Source: Bacillus_BA songklensis (GTDB lineage: Bacteria > Bacillota > Bacilli > Bacillales > Bacillaceae_H). Taken from it: 64,000 nt of DNA. Each line of letters begins with the position of its first letter. The first letter of the stretch is position 1. The stretch is taken from the NCBI RefSeq assembly GCF_042649685.1, contig NZ_JBHRZT010000007.1, positions 1-64,000 on the forward strand, written 5' to 3'. Of this stretch, positions 52,773 to 63,100 are shown in pieces. The position numbers and the translations under genes are program-made. Below the pieces are notes generated by a model. The model saw only the letters and a program-made list of their open reading frames with translations. It had not been told where the DNA came from and searched no databases.

Positions 52773-53705
52773 TTACTCTTCTCCTCTCGCCATAAAATTG
52801 ACAAAACGTTTTCCAAGAAAAATCGTTACAAATAACATGGTTAAACCGAGCGCTGCAGCTGTACCAAAATCCTGAAATTTAAACGCTATTTCCAATAAAT
52901 AGTAGCCGATCACTTTTGTAGAATCCGCAGGCCCTCCTTCTGTCGTAATCTTGATGATGTCAACGAAGCGGAGAATGTCCATGGAGCGAATTAACAGGGC
53001 GACTAAAACCGTTCTAGAGATAAGCGGCAAGATAACGAACAGCAATTTTTGAACGTAATTGGCTCCATCGACTTCCGCTGCTTCCAGCGCATCTGTCGGC
53101 AATGACTGCAGTCCTGCCAACACGATCATTGTAATGAGCGGTGTCCACTCCCATACATCCATTAAAATGACGGCCGGTAAGGATGTACTGACATCTCCCA
53201 ATATCTCTTTGTTTACTCCCACAAAACCTAACAGCCATGCATATAATCCATACGTAGAGTTCAACAGGAACCGTCCTAACAAACCGGCTACAACAGGGGC
53301 CACAAATACTGGAATCATCCATAATGTAACAACTAGGTTTCTCCCTTTAGGAAGTTGATAAATTAATAGAGCGACTCCAACACCAATGATAAGTTCAAGA
53401 AGTAATCCCGTTATCGTGAAAATACCCGTTCTGCCCCACGAAGCCCAAAATGTTTCATTAATGAATACTCGTTTCCAATTCTCGATTCCATTAAAAGCCG
53501 GCTGATCCATTGACAGCATAAAATCCATAAAGCTCGCGTAAATCAAATAAATAAATGGAAAGATACTGATAATGGCAAGCAAAACAATGGAAGGGAACAA
53601 CATCCAGTGTTCCGTCTTAAATTTTGGAAGGTGGATGAATTTTTTAGAAACTTTAGCAGAAGCCACGGTTGACTGCTCATATACCTTTGAAGATTCAGTA
53701 TTCAC
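52773..53705 (-). CDS. ABC sugar/polyol permease, MalF-like
   Basis: The 310-residue protein has a basic cytoplasmic N-terminus (about 1-30), six helices and the EAA loop LEAAEVDGANYVQKLLFVIL. It pairs with the downstream permease to form the channel. LMDVWEWTPLITMIVLAGLQ is typical of polyol transporters of the SmoF type. It begins 60 nt after the binding-protein gene and abuts the next permease. Confidence 0.9.
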   Translation of the reverse strand: MNTESSKVYEQSTVASAKVSKKFIHLPKFKTEHWMLFPSIVLLAIISIFPFIYLIYASFMDFMLSMDQPAFNGIENWKRVFINETFWASWGRTGIFTITGLLLELIIGVGVALLIYQLPKGRNLVVTLWMIPVFVAPVVAGLLGRFLLNSTYGLYAWLLGFVGVNKEILGDVSTSLPAVILMDVWEWTPLITMIVLAGLQSLPTDALEAAEVDGANYVQKLLFVILPLISRTVLVALLIRSMDILRFVDIIKITTEGGPADSTKVIGYYLLEIAFKFQDFGTAAALGLTMLFVTIFLGKRFVNFMARGEE

Positions 53706-53764
53706 AAACCCACTCCTCTCTTATTTGAATAGGAAAGGGGAAATCCCCCTTCCTGCTCTGTGCC

Positions 53765-55315
53765 TTAGTTACCGGTTGCCTGATCACTTTGTTTAGCAAT
53801 TTCTTTTACCGTTTCTTCAGGACTTTGTTTTCCTGCTAACATTTTCGATAACTCCGTAAAAATAAACGTATCCACTTGCGGCCATTGAGGAATTTTCGGA
53901 CGCATATATACATTCTCTTCTTTCCATGCTTCTAGCGTTGCCATCATCGGCAGCAAGTTCGGCATTTGTTTTGCCTCTTCCGTACCTGTCTGCATTCCTT
54001 TTTGAACATCCTGTAACTCATAGACGGAGTGACGGGTTGGCGTTGATCCGCCTTGATCGGATTTTAAAATCATATATTGAGACTGCGGTGATGTAGCCCA
54101 AACTAAGAACAGCCATGCTGCTTTTTTCTCTTCATCACTTGCATATTTATTAATTCCGATTCCTGTTCCCCCGTAAATATGAGCGTTTCTTTCTTTCCCT
54201 TTCGGCAAGACAGCCCAACCAACATTACCGGCTACTTTCGATTTAGATGGATCTTCAAAGGTAGATGAAAATTCGTGCCATTCCGGTGCCATCGCTACCT
54301 CTCCCGCAGCAAATGCCTCGGCAAGTCCTGACCAATCCCATGATGTACTTCCTGGTGCAGCCACTTTTAGAAGTTTGTTATAAAACTCAGCCGATTCAAT
54401 AGCAACATCTGAAGTCATTGCTGATTTACCAGGATTTGTTTTACCCACACTTCCTAAGTTGCTCTCTTTAAAATAATCTCCACCATTTGCCGCTAAAATG
54501 ACACTGAAGTCACACATTAACGAATCATATTGCTTTGCCTGGTGGCCAGTACCATATTTCACTTCTGTAATGACGCCTTCTTTTGCTTTTTCCGTAATCC
54601 ATTTCGCCGCTTCATAGTATTGGTCCCATGTTAAGTTCGGGCCCGGTGTCCAATCGAAACCCTTTTCTGCCATGAATTGATCTTTATACTTTTCAATGAC
54701 ATCTTTACGGTACGCCAATACCATCGTTGGTGCGTCGTAAGGAAGAGCATAAAGGGCATCTTTGTTACCCATATATCCATCTACTTCGAGCTGGCTTTGA
54801 ATGAAATCATCGAGGCCACCTGGAAGCTGAGGCATAGTTGGTTCTTTCATAAAGTCATTTAAATTAACAAAATGCTGGGACTGCTTAGCTAAAATTTGAT
54901 ATGGATCCGCATAAATAATGTGATATTTTGCAGATTTGGCATTGAAATCCAAGCTTGTTTTCTCTACAACTGTACTTAAATCACTTTGTTCAATATTAAC
55001 TTTAATGCCTGTTATGGACTCAAATTTGTCAATATTAGCTGCCAGAGCAGACGATGGCGGGGTGTTCTCCGAAATCACATTTAATTCAACCCCTTCGAAT
55101 TGCTTCCAATCGAACCCTTCCGGTGCTGTGATTTTTGGCAGGCCTTCGACCCACCCATCAAAAGGAGCATCCACCTGTACTTCCGTGTTAATTTTGTCTG
55201 CATTTTTACTTTTCGTATCAACGGCTTGTTCTGTACTTTTGGATGAACAAGCTGTCAATAACATAGAAAAAGTAGATGCTACAATGAGCCCTTTGAACAA
55301 TTGACGCTTTCTCAA
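53765..55315 (-). CDS. ABC solute-binding lipoprotein for polyol
   Basis: The 516-residue extracellular protein delivers the substrate to the permeases. The signal peptide ends in lipobox LLTAC, then a serine-rich linker. The SBP_bac_1 fold follows (EGVELNVISENTPPSSALAA..., WEWTPGPNLTWDQYYEAAKW-like region, MAPEWHEFS). TTG 55315 is chosen because AAGGGGG lies 8 nt before it and the protein then starts LRKRQLFKGLIVAS, a normal signal; longer starts have no site. First gene of the polyol operon. Confidence 0.9.
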   Translation of the reverse strand: MRKRQLFKGLIVASTFSMLLTACSSKSTEQAVDTKSKNADKINTEVQVDAPFDGWVEGLPKITAPEGFDWKQFEGVELNVISENTPPSSALAANIDKFESITGIKVNIEQSDLSTVVEKTSLDFNAKSAKYHIIYADPYQILAKQSQHFVNLNDFMKEPTMPQLPGGLDDFIQSQLEVDGYMGNKDALYALPYDAPTMVLAYRKDVIEKYKDQFMAEKGFDWTPGPNLTWDQYYEAAKWITEKAKEGVITEVKYGTGHQAKQYDSLMCDFSVILAANGGDYFKESNLGSVGKTNPGKSAMTSDVAIESAEFYNKLLKVAAPGSTSWDWSGLAEAFAAGEVAMAPEWHEFSSTFEDPSKSKVAGNVGWAVLPKGKERNAHIYGGTGIGINKYASDEEKKAAWLFLVWATSPQSQYMILKSDQGGSTPTRHSVYELQDVQKGMQTGTEEAKQMPNLLPMMATLEAWKEENVYMRPKIPQWPQVDTFIFTELSKMLAGKQSPEETVKEIAKQSDQATGN

Positions 55316-55342
55316 TCGGATTCCCCCTTCTTTTTGTTTGCT

Positions 55343-55356
55343 TGTATACGCTTTCA
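55343..55356 (-). promoter_or_regulatory. cre site (CcpA)
   Basis: TGAAAGCGTATACA on the minus strand agrees with TGWAANCGNTNWCA at all but one defined position. It lies between promoter region and ribosome site of the operon, where CcpA would block transcription. Confidence 0.7.
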
Positions 55357-55404
55357 TTATAGTTGCTGAAAAGAGGAAGATGAAAGACAAAGATGTCATA
55401 ACTT

Positions 55405-55425
55405 TGTCACAAGTAAGTTGTGACA
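55405..55425 (-). promoter_or_regulatory. Inverted repeat, candidate MtlR-type operator
   Basis: TGTCACAA-GTAAG-TTGTGACA is a perfect 8-bp inverted repeat upstream of the polyol operon. TTTTGTCACAATGAC recurs at 55568-55582. Activation by the operon's MtlR-type regulator is inferred. Confidence 0.5.
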
Positions 55426-55544
55426 CTTTTTAAAATAAACATGATTCTCCGTTTATTTACTTTTAGTAAACCATCTGTATTCTTCTAAGTACCTGAAAGG
55501 TTGTATCATAATTGTAATACTAGGCAGGAAAATCGGAGGGTGAA

Positions 55545-55706
55545 ATGATAGCCGTTTTTAGCTTTCGAGAATATACTTTTGTCACAATGACTGGAGACAG
55601 ACGGCTATGGGATCTATCCCAAAATGCAATCATTCATGAAAATTATCAAAAAGTATGCCTTCTTTCCTTAAAAGAAAATTGGCAATTGCAACGGTCGCGC
55701 ATATAA
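55545..55706 (+). CDS. Unrecognised 53-residue protein, possibly a fragment
   Basis: Behind CGGAGGG, 4 nt from the ATG, the frame reads MIAVFSFREYTFVTMTGDRR, then LWDLSQNAIIHENYQKV and stops. Another frame after it (KMFQTCIVEMKQTLKEKG) looks like a continuation, so the gene may be frameshifted. No family recognised. Divergent from the polyol operon. Confidence 0.35.
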   Translation: MIAVFSFREYTFVTMTGDRRLWDLSQNAIIHENYQKVCLLSLKENWQLQRSRI

Positions 55707-55890
55707 AAATGTTTCAAACCTGCATTGTAGAAATGAAGCAAACGTTAAAGGAAAAAGGCCCCCCTAGAGGAAGCCTTAACGATCATTCATGACATTACTT
55801 TAGAATATACCGAACCAGTATCACTAACATCTGTGAAATGCCGTTATCCATTGAGCCGGATTGCGGAATCATCCTATCTGTTTATCCGTT

Positions 55891-56088
55891 TCATTCTCCT
55901 TTCTCTTCATGAGTATCCGCTGCTTGCTCATTTTCTCTACTTATTCGTGGCCTGCCCCAGAAAAATCCCCACGGATCTCTTCTCCGAGGGAGATCGTCTT
56001 CTGTGCGATCATGAACAATGTCAATATTTTTTGCATAAACAGTTAGATTATCAACATGGACTACTTTTTCTTTTTTATTATGAGACAT
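55891..56088 (-). CDS. Small charged Bacillus-type protein
   Basis: The 65-residue product (MSHNKKEKVVHVDNLTVYAK, then EDDLPRRRDPWGFFWGRPR) has a beta-strand-like start, an arginine/aspartate segment and a glutamate-rich tail. I recall similar small conserved Bacillus proteins with a VVHVxxLxIxA opening and an RRDPW motif, but no function. ATG 56088 follows AAAGGGAGGG by 5 nt. Good coding evidence. Confidence 0.6.
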   Translation of the reverse strand: MSHNKKEKVVHVDNLTVYAKNIDIVHDRTEDDLPRRRDPWGFFWGRPRISRENEQAADTHEEKGE

Positions 56089-56486
56089 CCTAACCCTCCC
56101 TTTCATGGCTATAATCATTTTTATCTTATTCAAGCAGGGATGTTAGCGTATAGGCGTTTTCATTGTTTTATCCTGCCTTAAAGAATTTAATCATCAAATA
56201 CCTGGATCGATTCATTCATTAGATTAGGATCCTTATCACGAGACACTCCCGGATCTTTCATTTTAAAGCATGATAGTCAAAAATGTTTGGATAATAAAAT
56301 CCTTCTATATGAATCCGCATACCCTTTGTAAGCTCGTTCAAGATGAAAGAACAGAAAGGCGTGAATAGAAGGAGAGCCGGGGACAGAGGTTAAAAAATTA
56401 AGCGAGACTTATATAATACAACTCCCTCTGCCTTCCATAAAACAGTATAATAAACTTTGTGATTAATATAGGGGGCGTTAACAACT
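56089..56486. other. Intergenic stretch with nothing recognised
   Basis: AT-rich sequence without a supported gene. A GGGGG site at 56471-56475 serves the following fragment. Confidence 0.3.
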
Positions 56487-56825
56487 ATGCGTACTGAACG
56501 AAAAAAACGAATCATTGGTCTTATTTTAATTATTTCCGCTTCGGTCTTATGGGGAATCTCAGGTCCTGCTATGCAATGGCTGTTTGCCCACGAAACAGTT
56601 GACTTACCATCGCTTGTAGCCATACGGCTATTTATGGCCGGAGTGTTGATGCTCCTATTCCTGGCGGTCCGCAAAGAAAATATCTGGTGTATATTAAAGC
56701 CATGGAAGCGCCTGCTATTGTTTGGTGTTTTGGGGATTTTAGGGCTTCAGTATACGTTTGTCAGTACGATTGAAGCCGGAAATGCCGTAACAGCCACACT
56801 ATTATTGATGAACATCATCAATTAA
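56487..56825 (+). pseudogene. EamA/DMT transporter, N-terminal fragment
   Basis: The frame holds the first three helices and part of the fourth of an EamA drug/metabolite transporter (SASVLWGISGPAMQWLFA, AIRLFMAGVLMLLFLAV, GVLGILGLQYTFVSTIEAGN, AVTATLLL). It stops at 112 residues where a complete protein has about 300. The sequence changes to a CBS/ACT gene at about 56803, so a recombination joined the two. Non-functional as a transporter. Confidence 0.8.
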
Positions 56826-57130
56826 AAGGAATTTTAACCCATAATGCCGTGATGGAAGTACTGGAAGATGCACTGGGGGTGAAGGCAGGAGGCATTCATT
56901 TAACGGTCGCCACCCCGGAAAGTAAAGGCTCCCTTCATAACATTACTGACATTTTGAAACATTACAATATCGAAGGATTACTTACATTAGATAACGGGAC
57001 ACGGTTGTTCCGGCGAATTGGAGTTACCCTTCCTTTATGCACCCCCTCTCAGGATATCGTTACCCTGACCCATATGCTTGAAAAGAAAGGGTATCGGGTA
57101 TTAGACCAAGAAATAATCCGGCGAGAATAA
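56803..57130 (+). pseudogene. CBS domain protein, C-terminal fragment
   Basis: In a different frame from the EamA fragment, DEHHQLKGILTHNAVMEVLE is the end of a CBS motif. Then GIHLTVATPESKGSLHNITD and HNIEGLL-type residues form an ACT-like domain, ending RVLDQEIIRRE. AcuB-like CBS-ACT proteins have this order. The N-terminal CBS pair and start codon are missing. An internal ATG at 56849 has no good site. It ends before a strong terminator. Confidence 0.7.
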
Positions 57131-57139
57131 CATAAGGGG

Positions 57140-57176
57140 GGGCAAAAAAGCATGTTCATTTATGCTTTTTTGCCCA
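57140..57176 (+). terminator. Terminator of the CBS gene remnant
   Basis: GGGCAAAAAAGCAT/ATGCTTTTTTGCCC, 8-nt loop. The stem extends through G-rich and CCACCCC flanks. Between 57180 and 57370 nothing else is seen. Confidence 0.7.
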
Positions 57177-57370
57177 CCCCTCTTTGTCTATTTTACCGCT
57201 TTTGCGGCATTTTATCCATGGTTGATAGATTAATGATTTCAGCTTCTTCGACAGCCCTTTTAACTATAGGAAGGATAACCCCTTATTTCTGTTTTTTACG
57301 GGCTCCCTGGACAAAGCTCAATAGCAAGAAGGAACCGGGAAGCTTTTTACTCATTCGCATTGGAAGGCAA

Positions 57371-58375
57371 TTACCAAGTATTTTTTAATACAACTTTCCC
57401 AATTGCTTTCTTGGACTCTATATATTCATGCGCTTTTGAGACTTCATCAAACGTAAATATATTTGGGTCGATAAGGGGATGAAGCTTCCCTTCCTCCACA
57501 ACCCGGGTGATTTTCTTTAAAATCTCGCCATGATGTTTACGTTGATCTTTGTTTATGATCTTTAACAACATAAAAATAACATGTAGAGAAAGTCCCTTTG
57601 AATGCAGGAGGGACAGGTCATGAGTTGAACGGGCAGCAATGGCCAATACTGTACCATTGACCGCGGCCGCTTCAAAAGAGCGATCGAGATTTTCACCGCC
57701 TACCGTGTCAAACACGACTTCAAATCCTTTGCCGTTTGTATATTTTTGAACATAATCTTGAACAGACTCTTCTCGATAATGGATAACTGTGTCTGCCCCT
57801 AAACGATTGGCGATTTCCAGTTTCTCAGGCGAAGAGGCAGTCGTATACACTTTGGCTCCGGCCCATTTCGCTAATTGAATGGCTACGTGTCCTACACCAC
57901 CGGCAGCCGCATGAATGAGTACATCTTGTCCGGACTTGATCTGCCCGCGGTCAAACAAAGCTTCCCAGGCAGTGATAGATACAAGAGGTAAAGCAGCGGC
58001 TTCTTCCATCGTCAAGTTTTTTGGTTTGTGGGCAATCAATTGGGCATCTGCAAGCATAAACTCTGCAAGTGCACCACCCGTCCCTTTAAAACCGCCCGCG
58101 CAGCCAAATACTTCGTCGCCAGGTTTAAACCCGCTGACGCCTTCGCCCACTTCCGTGACAATCCCTGCCACATCTCCGTGTAATACAGCTGGAAACTCAG
58201 GGGCAACGGCCGGAACTGCCCCGCTGCGGACTTTCGTATCAATGGGATTGACACTTGTCGCCTTTACTTGAATCAATACATGTCCCGGTAATACCTCCGG
58301 CTTTTGAATCTCTTCTAATTGAAACACTGATGGTTCACCAAAAGATCGAATAATTTGTGCTTTCACTTCATTCAC
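57371..58375 (-). CDS. Zinc-free MDR quinone oxidoreductase-like protein
   Basis: The 334-residue protein has the GroES-like domain without zinc cysteines (SVNPIDTKVRSG, LHGDVAGIVTEVGEG, FKPGDEVFGCAGG) and the NADPH fold motif HAAAGGVGHVAIQLAKW. It belongs with quinone/enone reductases. VRSGAVP and TASSPEKLEIA are common in the group. Substrate unknown; such enzymes reduce quinones or alpha,beta-unsaturated carbonyls in the cytosol. Monocistronic. Confidence 0.88.
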   Translation of the reverse strand: MNEVKAQIIRSFGEPSVFQLEEIQKPEVLPGHVLIQVKATSVNPIDTKVRSGAVPAVAPEFPAVLHGDVAGIVTEVGEGVSGFKPGDEVFGCAGGFKGTGGALAEFMLADAQLIAHKPKNLTMEEAAALPLVSITAWEALFDRGQIKSGQDVLIHAAAGGVGHVAIQLAKWAGAKVYTTASSPEKLEIANRLGADTVIHYREESVQDYVQKYTNGKGFEVVFDTVGGENLDRSFEAAAVNGTVLAIAARSTHDLSLLHSKGLSLHVIFMLLKIINKDQRKHHGEILKKITRVVEEGKLHPLIDPNIFTFDEVSKAHEYIESKKAIGKVVLKNTW

Positions 58376-58433
58376 ACTCCCTTTCTTCTTAATTGTAAAA
58401 GAGATTTAGAGCGAAAAGCTAGAAAAATGATTT

Positions 58434-58559
58434 TCACCTAAAATACTGTCCATACCACTTAGCCGCTGCGTCCACTTCCGTTGGGGTTAAATAATGACCA
58501 TTATTTTCCCAATGCACTTGAACAGTGGCATTTGATTTCTCTGAAGCTAAAAAGCCCAT
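58434..58559 (-). pseudogene. Alpha/beta hydrolase, C-terminal fragment
   Basis: The frame reads ASEKSNATVQVHWENNGHYL, TPTEVDAAAKWYGQYF and stop. NGH with a following xLTxxEVxxAKxWY is the tail of phospholipase/carboxylesterase-type hydrolases, including the catalytic histidine. The rest of the gene is absent. It is a deletion remnant between the oxidoreductase and gltD. Confidence 0.6.
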
Positions 58560-58593
58560 TTCTGGATGGGATTTTTCTTACATATTAACAACA

Positions 58594-58646
58594 AAAAAGA
58601 TAGGCGGATCAGCCGTTGATTATAGACGTACCCTGCCTATCTTTTT
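58594..58646 (-). terminator. Terminator of gltBD
   Basis: AAAAAGATAGGC/GCCTATCTTTTT arms, with a T-run on the minus strand. Confidence 0.75.
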
Positions 58647-58671
58647 ATCTATTATGTGTTAAACCCCTTTG

Positions 58672-60150
58672 TTACGGTAAAATCGAGCTCCCCATCAAAT
58701 AACGATCGACTTCACGTGCCGCTTCACGGCCTTCGTTAATCGCCCACACGATTAAACTTTGGCCCCTTCTTGCATCCCCTGCGGCAAATACGCCGTCAAT
58801 GTTCGTTTTATACTTTCCGTATTCTGCCTTAATTTTACGATTTTCTGCTTCTACGCCAAATTGCTCAAGGAGCGGCTGGTCGGTTCCTTCAAAACCGATT
58901 GCAATTAAGACAAGCTGTGCCGGCCATACTTTTTCTGTTCCTGGAACTTCTTTAAACACATACTTGCCGTTTTCTACGACTTTTTCCATGCCAATCGTAT
59001 GAAGCTCTTTTACATGTCCATTTTCATCGCCTACAATTTTTTTCGTTTGAATTAAATATTCACGTACATCAGAACCGAATTTTGCTTTTGCTTCTTCATG
59101 CCCGTAGTCAAGCGCAAATGTAAGCGGGTATTCCGGCCATGGATTGTCTAATGAACGATCATTTGGCAAAATCGGGTGCTTACCGAACTGCACTACACTA
59201 AGACAGTTTTGGCGAAGCGCTGTTGCGATACAGTCGGCACCTGTATCACCGCCGCCAATTACGATTACATCTTTTCCTTCCGCATTGATAAACTGGCCAT
59301 CTTCAAAGTTAGAATCAAGCAAGCTTTTGGTCGTTTTTGTTAAATAGTCCATGGCAAAGTGGATGCCTTGCAACTCGCGGCCTTCCATGACAAGATCACG
59401 CTGTTTTTGCGCACCTGTACAAAGAATGACGGCATCAAAATCAGCTTGTAACTCGTAAGCATAAATATCTTTGCCGATTTCTGTATTTGTCACGAACGTG
59501 ATGCCTTCTTCTTCAAGCAGGCGTACACGACGTTCAATTACTTCTTTTTCCAGTTTTACATTTGGAATTCCATACATTAATAATCCGCCGATGCGGTCAG
59601 CACGCTCGAACACCGTTACACTATGACCGGCTTGATTTAATTGGTCGGCAGCCGCTAGACCTGCGGGACCTGAACCGACAACCGCCACTTTTTTACCTGT
59701 CCGCACTTTCGGAATACGCGGTGTAATCCAGCCTTCCTGAAAACCTTTTTCAATAATCGTGTGCTCAATGCTTTTGATGGCAACAGCCGGATCATAAATC
59801 GATACCGTACAGGAACCCTCACAAGGCGCTGGACAAACGCGCCCTGTGAATTCAGGGAAATTATTTGTTTTTAAAAGACGGTCTAACGCTTCTTTCCATC
59901 TTCCGCGATAGACTAAATCATTCCATTCAGGAATCAAGTTATGAATCGGACATCCTGATGTCAGTCCATTTATTTCAGTACCCATGTGGCAAAATGGCGT
60001 TCCACAATCCATACATCTGGCACCTTGTCTTTGTAATGCATCATCGGAGAAAGGAGCCGAGTGTTCTTTCCAATCGCTTAGACGTTCAAGAGGGTCCCGT
60101 TCATTTGCCTCTTCACGTGTATATTCCATAAATCCTGTTGCTTTTCCCAT
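58672..60150 (-). CDS. gltD: Glutamate synthase small subunit
   Basis: GltD (492 residues) oxidises NADPH and passes electrons to GltB for glutamate formation. N-terminal cysteines for 4Fe-4S clusters are visible (RCMDCGTPFCHMG, GRVCPAPCEGSC). The FAD motif VVGSGPAGLAAADQL and NADPH motif VIGGGDTGADCIATAL follow, and the closing GVFAAGDARRGQSLIVWAI is complete. GGAGGAG lies before the ATG. It follows gltB by 15 nt. Confidence 0.97.
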   Translation of the reverse strand: MGKATGFMEYTREEANERDPLERLSDWKEHSAPFSDDALQRQGARCMDCGTPFCHMGTEINGLTSGCPIHNLIPEWNDLVYRGRWKEALDRLLKTNNFPEFTGRVCPAPCEGSCTVSIYDPAVAIKSIEHTIIEKGFQEGWITPRIPKVRTGKKVAVVGSGPAGLAAADQLNQAGHSVTVFERADRIGGLLMYGIPNVKLEKEVIERRVRLLEEEGITFVTNTEIGKDIYAYELQADFDAVILCTGAQKQRDLVMEGRELQGIHFAMDYLTKTTKSLLDSNFEDGQFINAEGKDVIVIGGGDTGADCIATALRQNCLSVVQFGKHPILPNDRSLDNPWPEYPLTFALDYGHEEAKAKFGSDVREYLIQTKKIVGDENGHVKELHTIGMEKVVENGKYVFKEVPGTEKVWPAQLVLIAIGFEGTDQPLLEQFGVEAENRKIKAEYGKYKTNIDGVFAAGDARRGQSLIVWAINEGREAAREVDRYLMGSSILP

Positions 60151-60165
60151 AGTCTCCTCCTCCTT

Positions 60166-63100
60166 TTATTGTACGACTGCTTCTTGTTTTTTCAGTTTGA
60201 CAAGTGTTGATTTCTGCTGTTTCTGTTGCTTGACATTTGCTTCAAAAGCACTCATGACCGCTTGTTCATCCGTCAATCCGGCTTCCTTCTGCTCCTGGAT
60301 GCGATTCATCATTCGCTTATAGTCCTTTGGAATGACTTTCACGAATTTTTCCATCAAATCGTTCCAATTTGCAAGCACATATGCGGCTTTTGGACTTCCT
60401 GTATATTCATGGTGTTTTATGACCATCTCCATGACTTCTTTGATTTCTGTTATATCGCTAAGGGTTTCAAACTCAACCATCTCTTGATTGCATAACGCTT
60501 TAAATTCATCTTGATCATCAGCAAGAACGTACGCGATTCCGCCTGACATACCGGCTGCAAAGTTTTTGCCGACGCGGCCTAACACAACGACGCGGCCGCC
60601 TGTCATATATTCACAGCCGTGGTCTCCGATTCCTTCTACAACCGCATGGACTCCGCTGTTTCGTACACAGAAACGTTCACCAGCACGGCCTTGAATATAC
60701 GCTTCACCGGATGTTGCCCCGATAAATGATACGTTACCCGTAATCACGTTATCTTCAGGCGCAAAGGAAGCATCCTTCGGTGCACGAACGATAATTTTGC
60801 CGCCTGATAAACCTTTACCAAGGTAGTCGTTTGCATCTCCATCAAGATGCATGGTCATACCTTTAGGGATAAAGGCACCGAAACTTTGACCTGCTGAGCC
60901 CGTGAAACGAAGTGTAATGGTATCTTCTGGTAAACCTTCTCCACCGTATCGCTGTGCCACTTCGCTGCCGACAATCGTTCCGACAACACGGTGGATGTTT
61001 TTCACATGGAAATGAAGATCGACCGGCTGTTTGGTTTCTAATGCCGATATGCATTGTGGAAGAATTTCAGTCATATCAAGCGATTGATCTAACTTATGGT
61101 TTTGCGGGCGGCTGAATGTACGAGCACCTTCTGCTTGGTATAACAATTTAGATAAATCCAAATATTTTGCTTTCCAGTGTGCTTTCGTGCGTTCGCTTAC
61201 TGTTAATACATCTGTTCTTCCAACCATTTCTTCAACTGTTCTAAAGCCTAACTGTGCCATAAGTTCGCGCACTTCCTGCGCAATAAATGTCATGAAGTTT
61301 ACGACATGGTCAGCAGTACCCATGAATTTTGCGCGTAACTCCGGGTTTTGTGTTGCCACACCGACCGGACATGTATCTAAGTGACAAGCACGCATCATAA
61401 CACAGCCCATTACAACAAGCGGAGCAGTTGCAAAGCCGTATTCTTCCGCACCAAGTAATGCGGCCATGACAACATCGCGGCCTGTCATTAACTTTCCGTC
61501 TGTCTCTAATACAACACGATCACGCAATTCGTTTAGCATTAATGTTTGGTGAGCCTCTGCCAATCCAAGCTCCCACGGTAAACCAGTATGTTTAATACTT
61601 GTTTTTGGTGATGCACCTGTTCCACCATCATAACCGCTGATGACGATCACATCAGCTGCACCTTTTGCCACACCCGCTGCGATTGTACCAACACCTGCTT
61701 TGGATACAAGTTTCACACTGATACGAGCTTTCGGATTGGCATTTTTTAAATCATGAATCAATTGGGCTAAGTCTTCAATTGAGTAAATATCATGATGCGG
61801 TGGCGGTGAGATTAATCCAACACCAGGCGTTGAACCGCGAACTTCAGCTACCCATGGATATACTTTATTGCCAGGTAATTGCCCGCCTTCACCAGGTTTT
61901 GCCCCCTGTGCCATTTTAATTTGGAGCTCATCAGCGTTTACAAGGTAGTGAATATTAACACCGAAACGACCAGACGCTACTTGTTTAATTGCGCTTCGAC
62001 GAAGGTCGCCGTTTGCATCAGGTGTAAAGCGGCTTGGATCTTCTCCGCCCTCACCACTGTTGCTTCTTCCGCCTAAACGGTTCATCGCAATGGCTAACGT
62101 TTCATGCGCTTCTTTACTCAATGAACCGAATGACATCGCACCGGTTTTAAAGCGGCGAACGATGGATTCGACTGATTCTACTTCATCAATTGAAATCGGC
62201 TCTCTATTTTCATTAAATGCAAATGCATTGCGAAGGAATGTTAATTGTTCGTCATTTGCCATTTGTGAGTACTTTTTAAATAATTCATAATTACCTTCAC
62301 GGCAAGCACGCTGCAGTGTATGAATCGTATGCGGATTGAATGCATGGTGTTCACCGTTTCGTCTCCATTGAAGCTCACTTCCAGCTTCTAATGTATTATC
62401 TTCATAGTTGCCGCTGTATGCTGCTTCGTGACGTAATTTTGCTTCTTGCTCGATGACATCTAAGCCGACTCCGCCAATTTGTGAAGCCGTTCCGTCAAAA
62501 TAACGTTCGATGACATCGTTACCGATACCAACCGCTTCAAAAATTTGCGCGCCGCGGTAACTTTGTACTGTCGAAATTCCGATTTTCGACATAACTTTTA
62601 CAACGCCCTCTGCTGCTGTTTGATTAAACTTCTCAACAGCTTCCGCATATGGAACATCGATGGCATCTTCTGCAATCGCTTGTTCTAATGTCGCATATGC
62701 CAGGTAAGGATTGATTGCATCTACTCCGTAACCAAGCAAAACAGCGAAATGATGTACTTCTCTTGCTTCACCCGACTCAACAATGATGCTCACTTTTGTA
62801 CGTGTTCCCTGACGCAGTAAATGCTGATGTACCGCACTGCCGGCAAGTAATGAAGGAATGGCGATATGATTTTGGTCCACACCGCGATCCGATAACACAA
62901 GAAGTGTCACACCATCTGCAATGGCTCCATCCACTGCCTTGCAAAGCTCCTCCACTGCCTGTTCTAAGTTTTCAGTAAATAAAATCGGCAACGTGCGGCT
63001 CTTGAACTCTGGATATTGATTTGCTTTAAGACGTGCAAGCTCTTCATTTAAAATGAAAGGTGATTCTAAACGAATGCGTCGGCACGCTGTTTCATTCGGG

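Noticed and set aside
55833..56093. 86-codon plus-strand frame
   Set aside because: Antisense to the small gene at 55891-56088, which has the better ribosome site and protein-like sequence.
57152..57388. Plus-strand frame of 78 codons after the CBS remnant
   Set aside because: Begins inside a terminator stem and has no ribosome site; possibly remains of a transporter but no motif.
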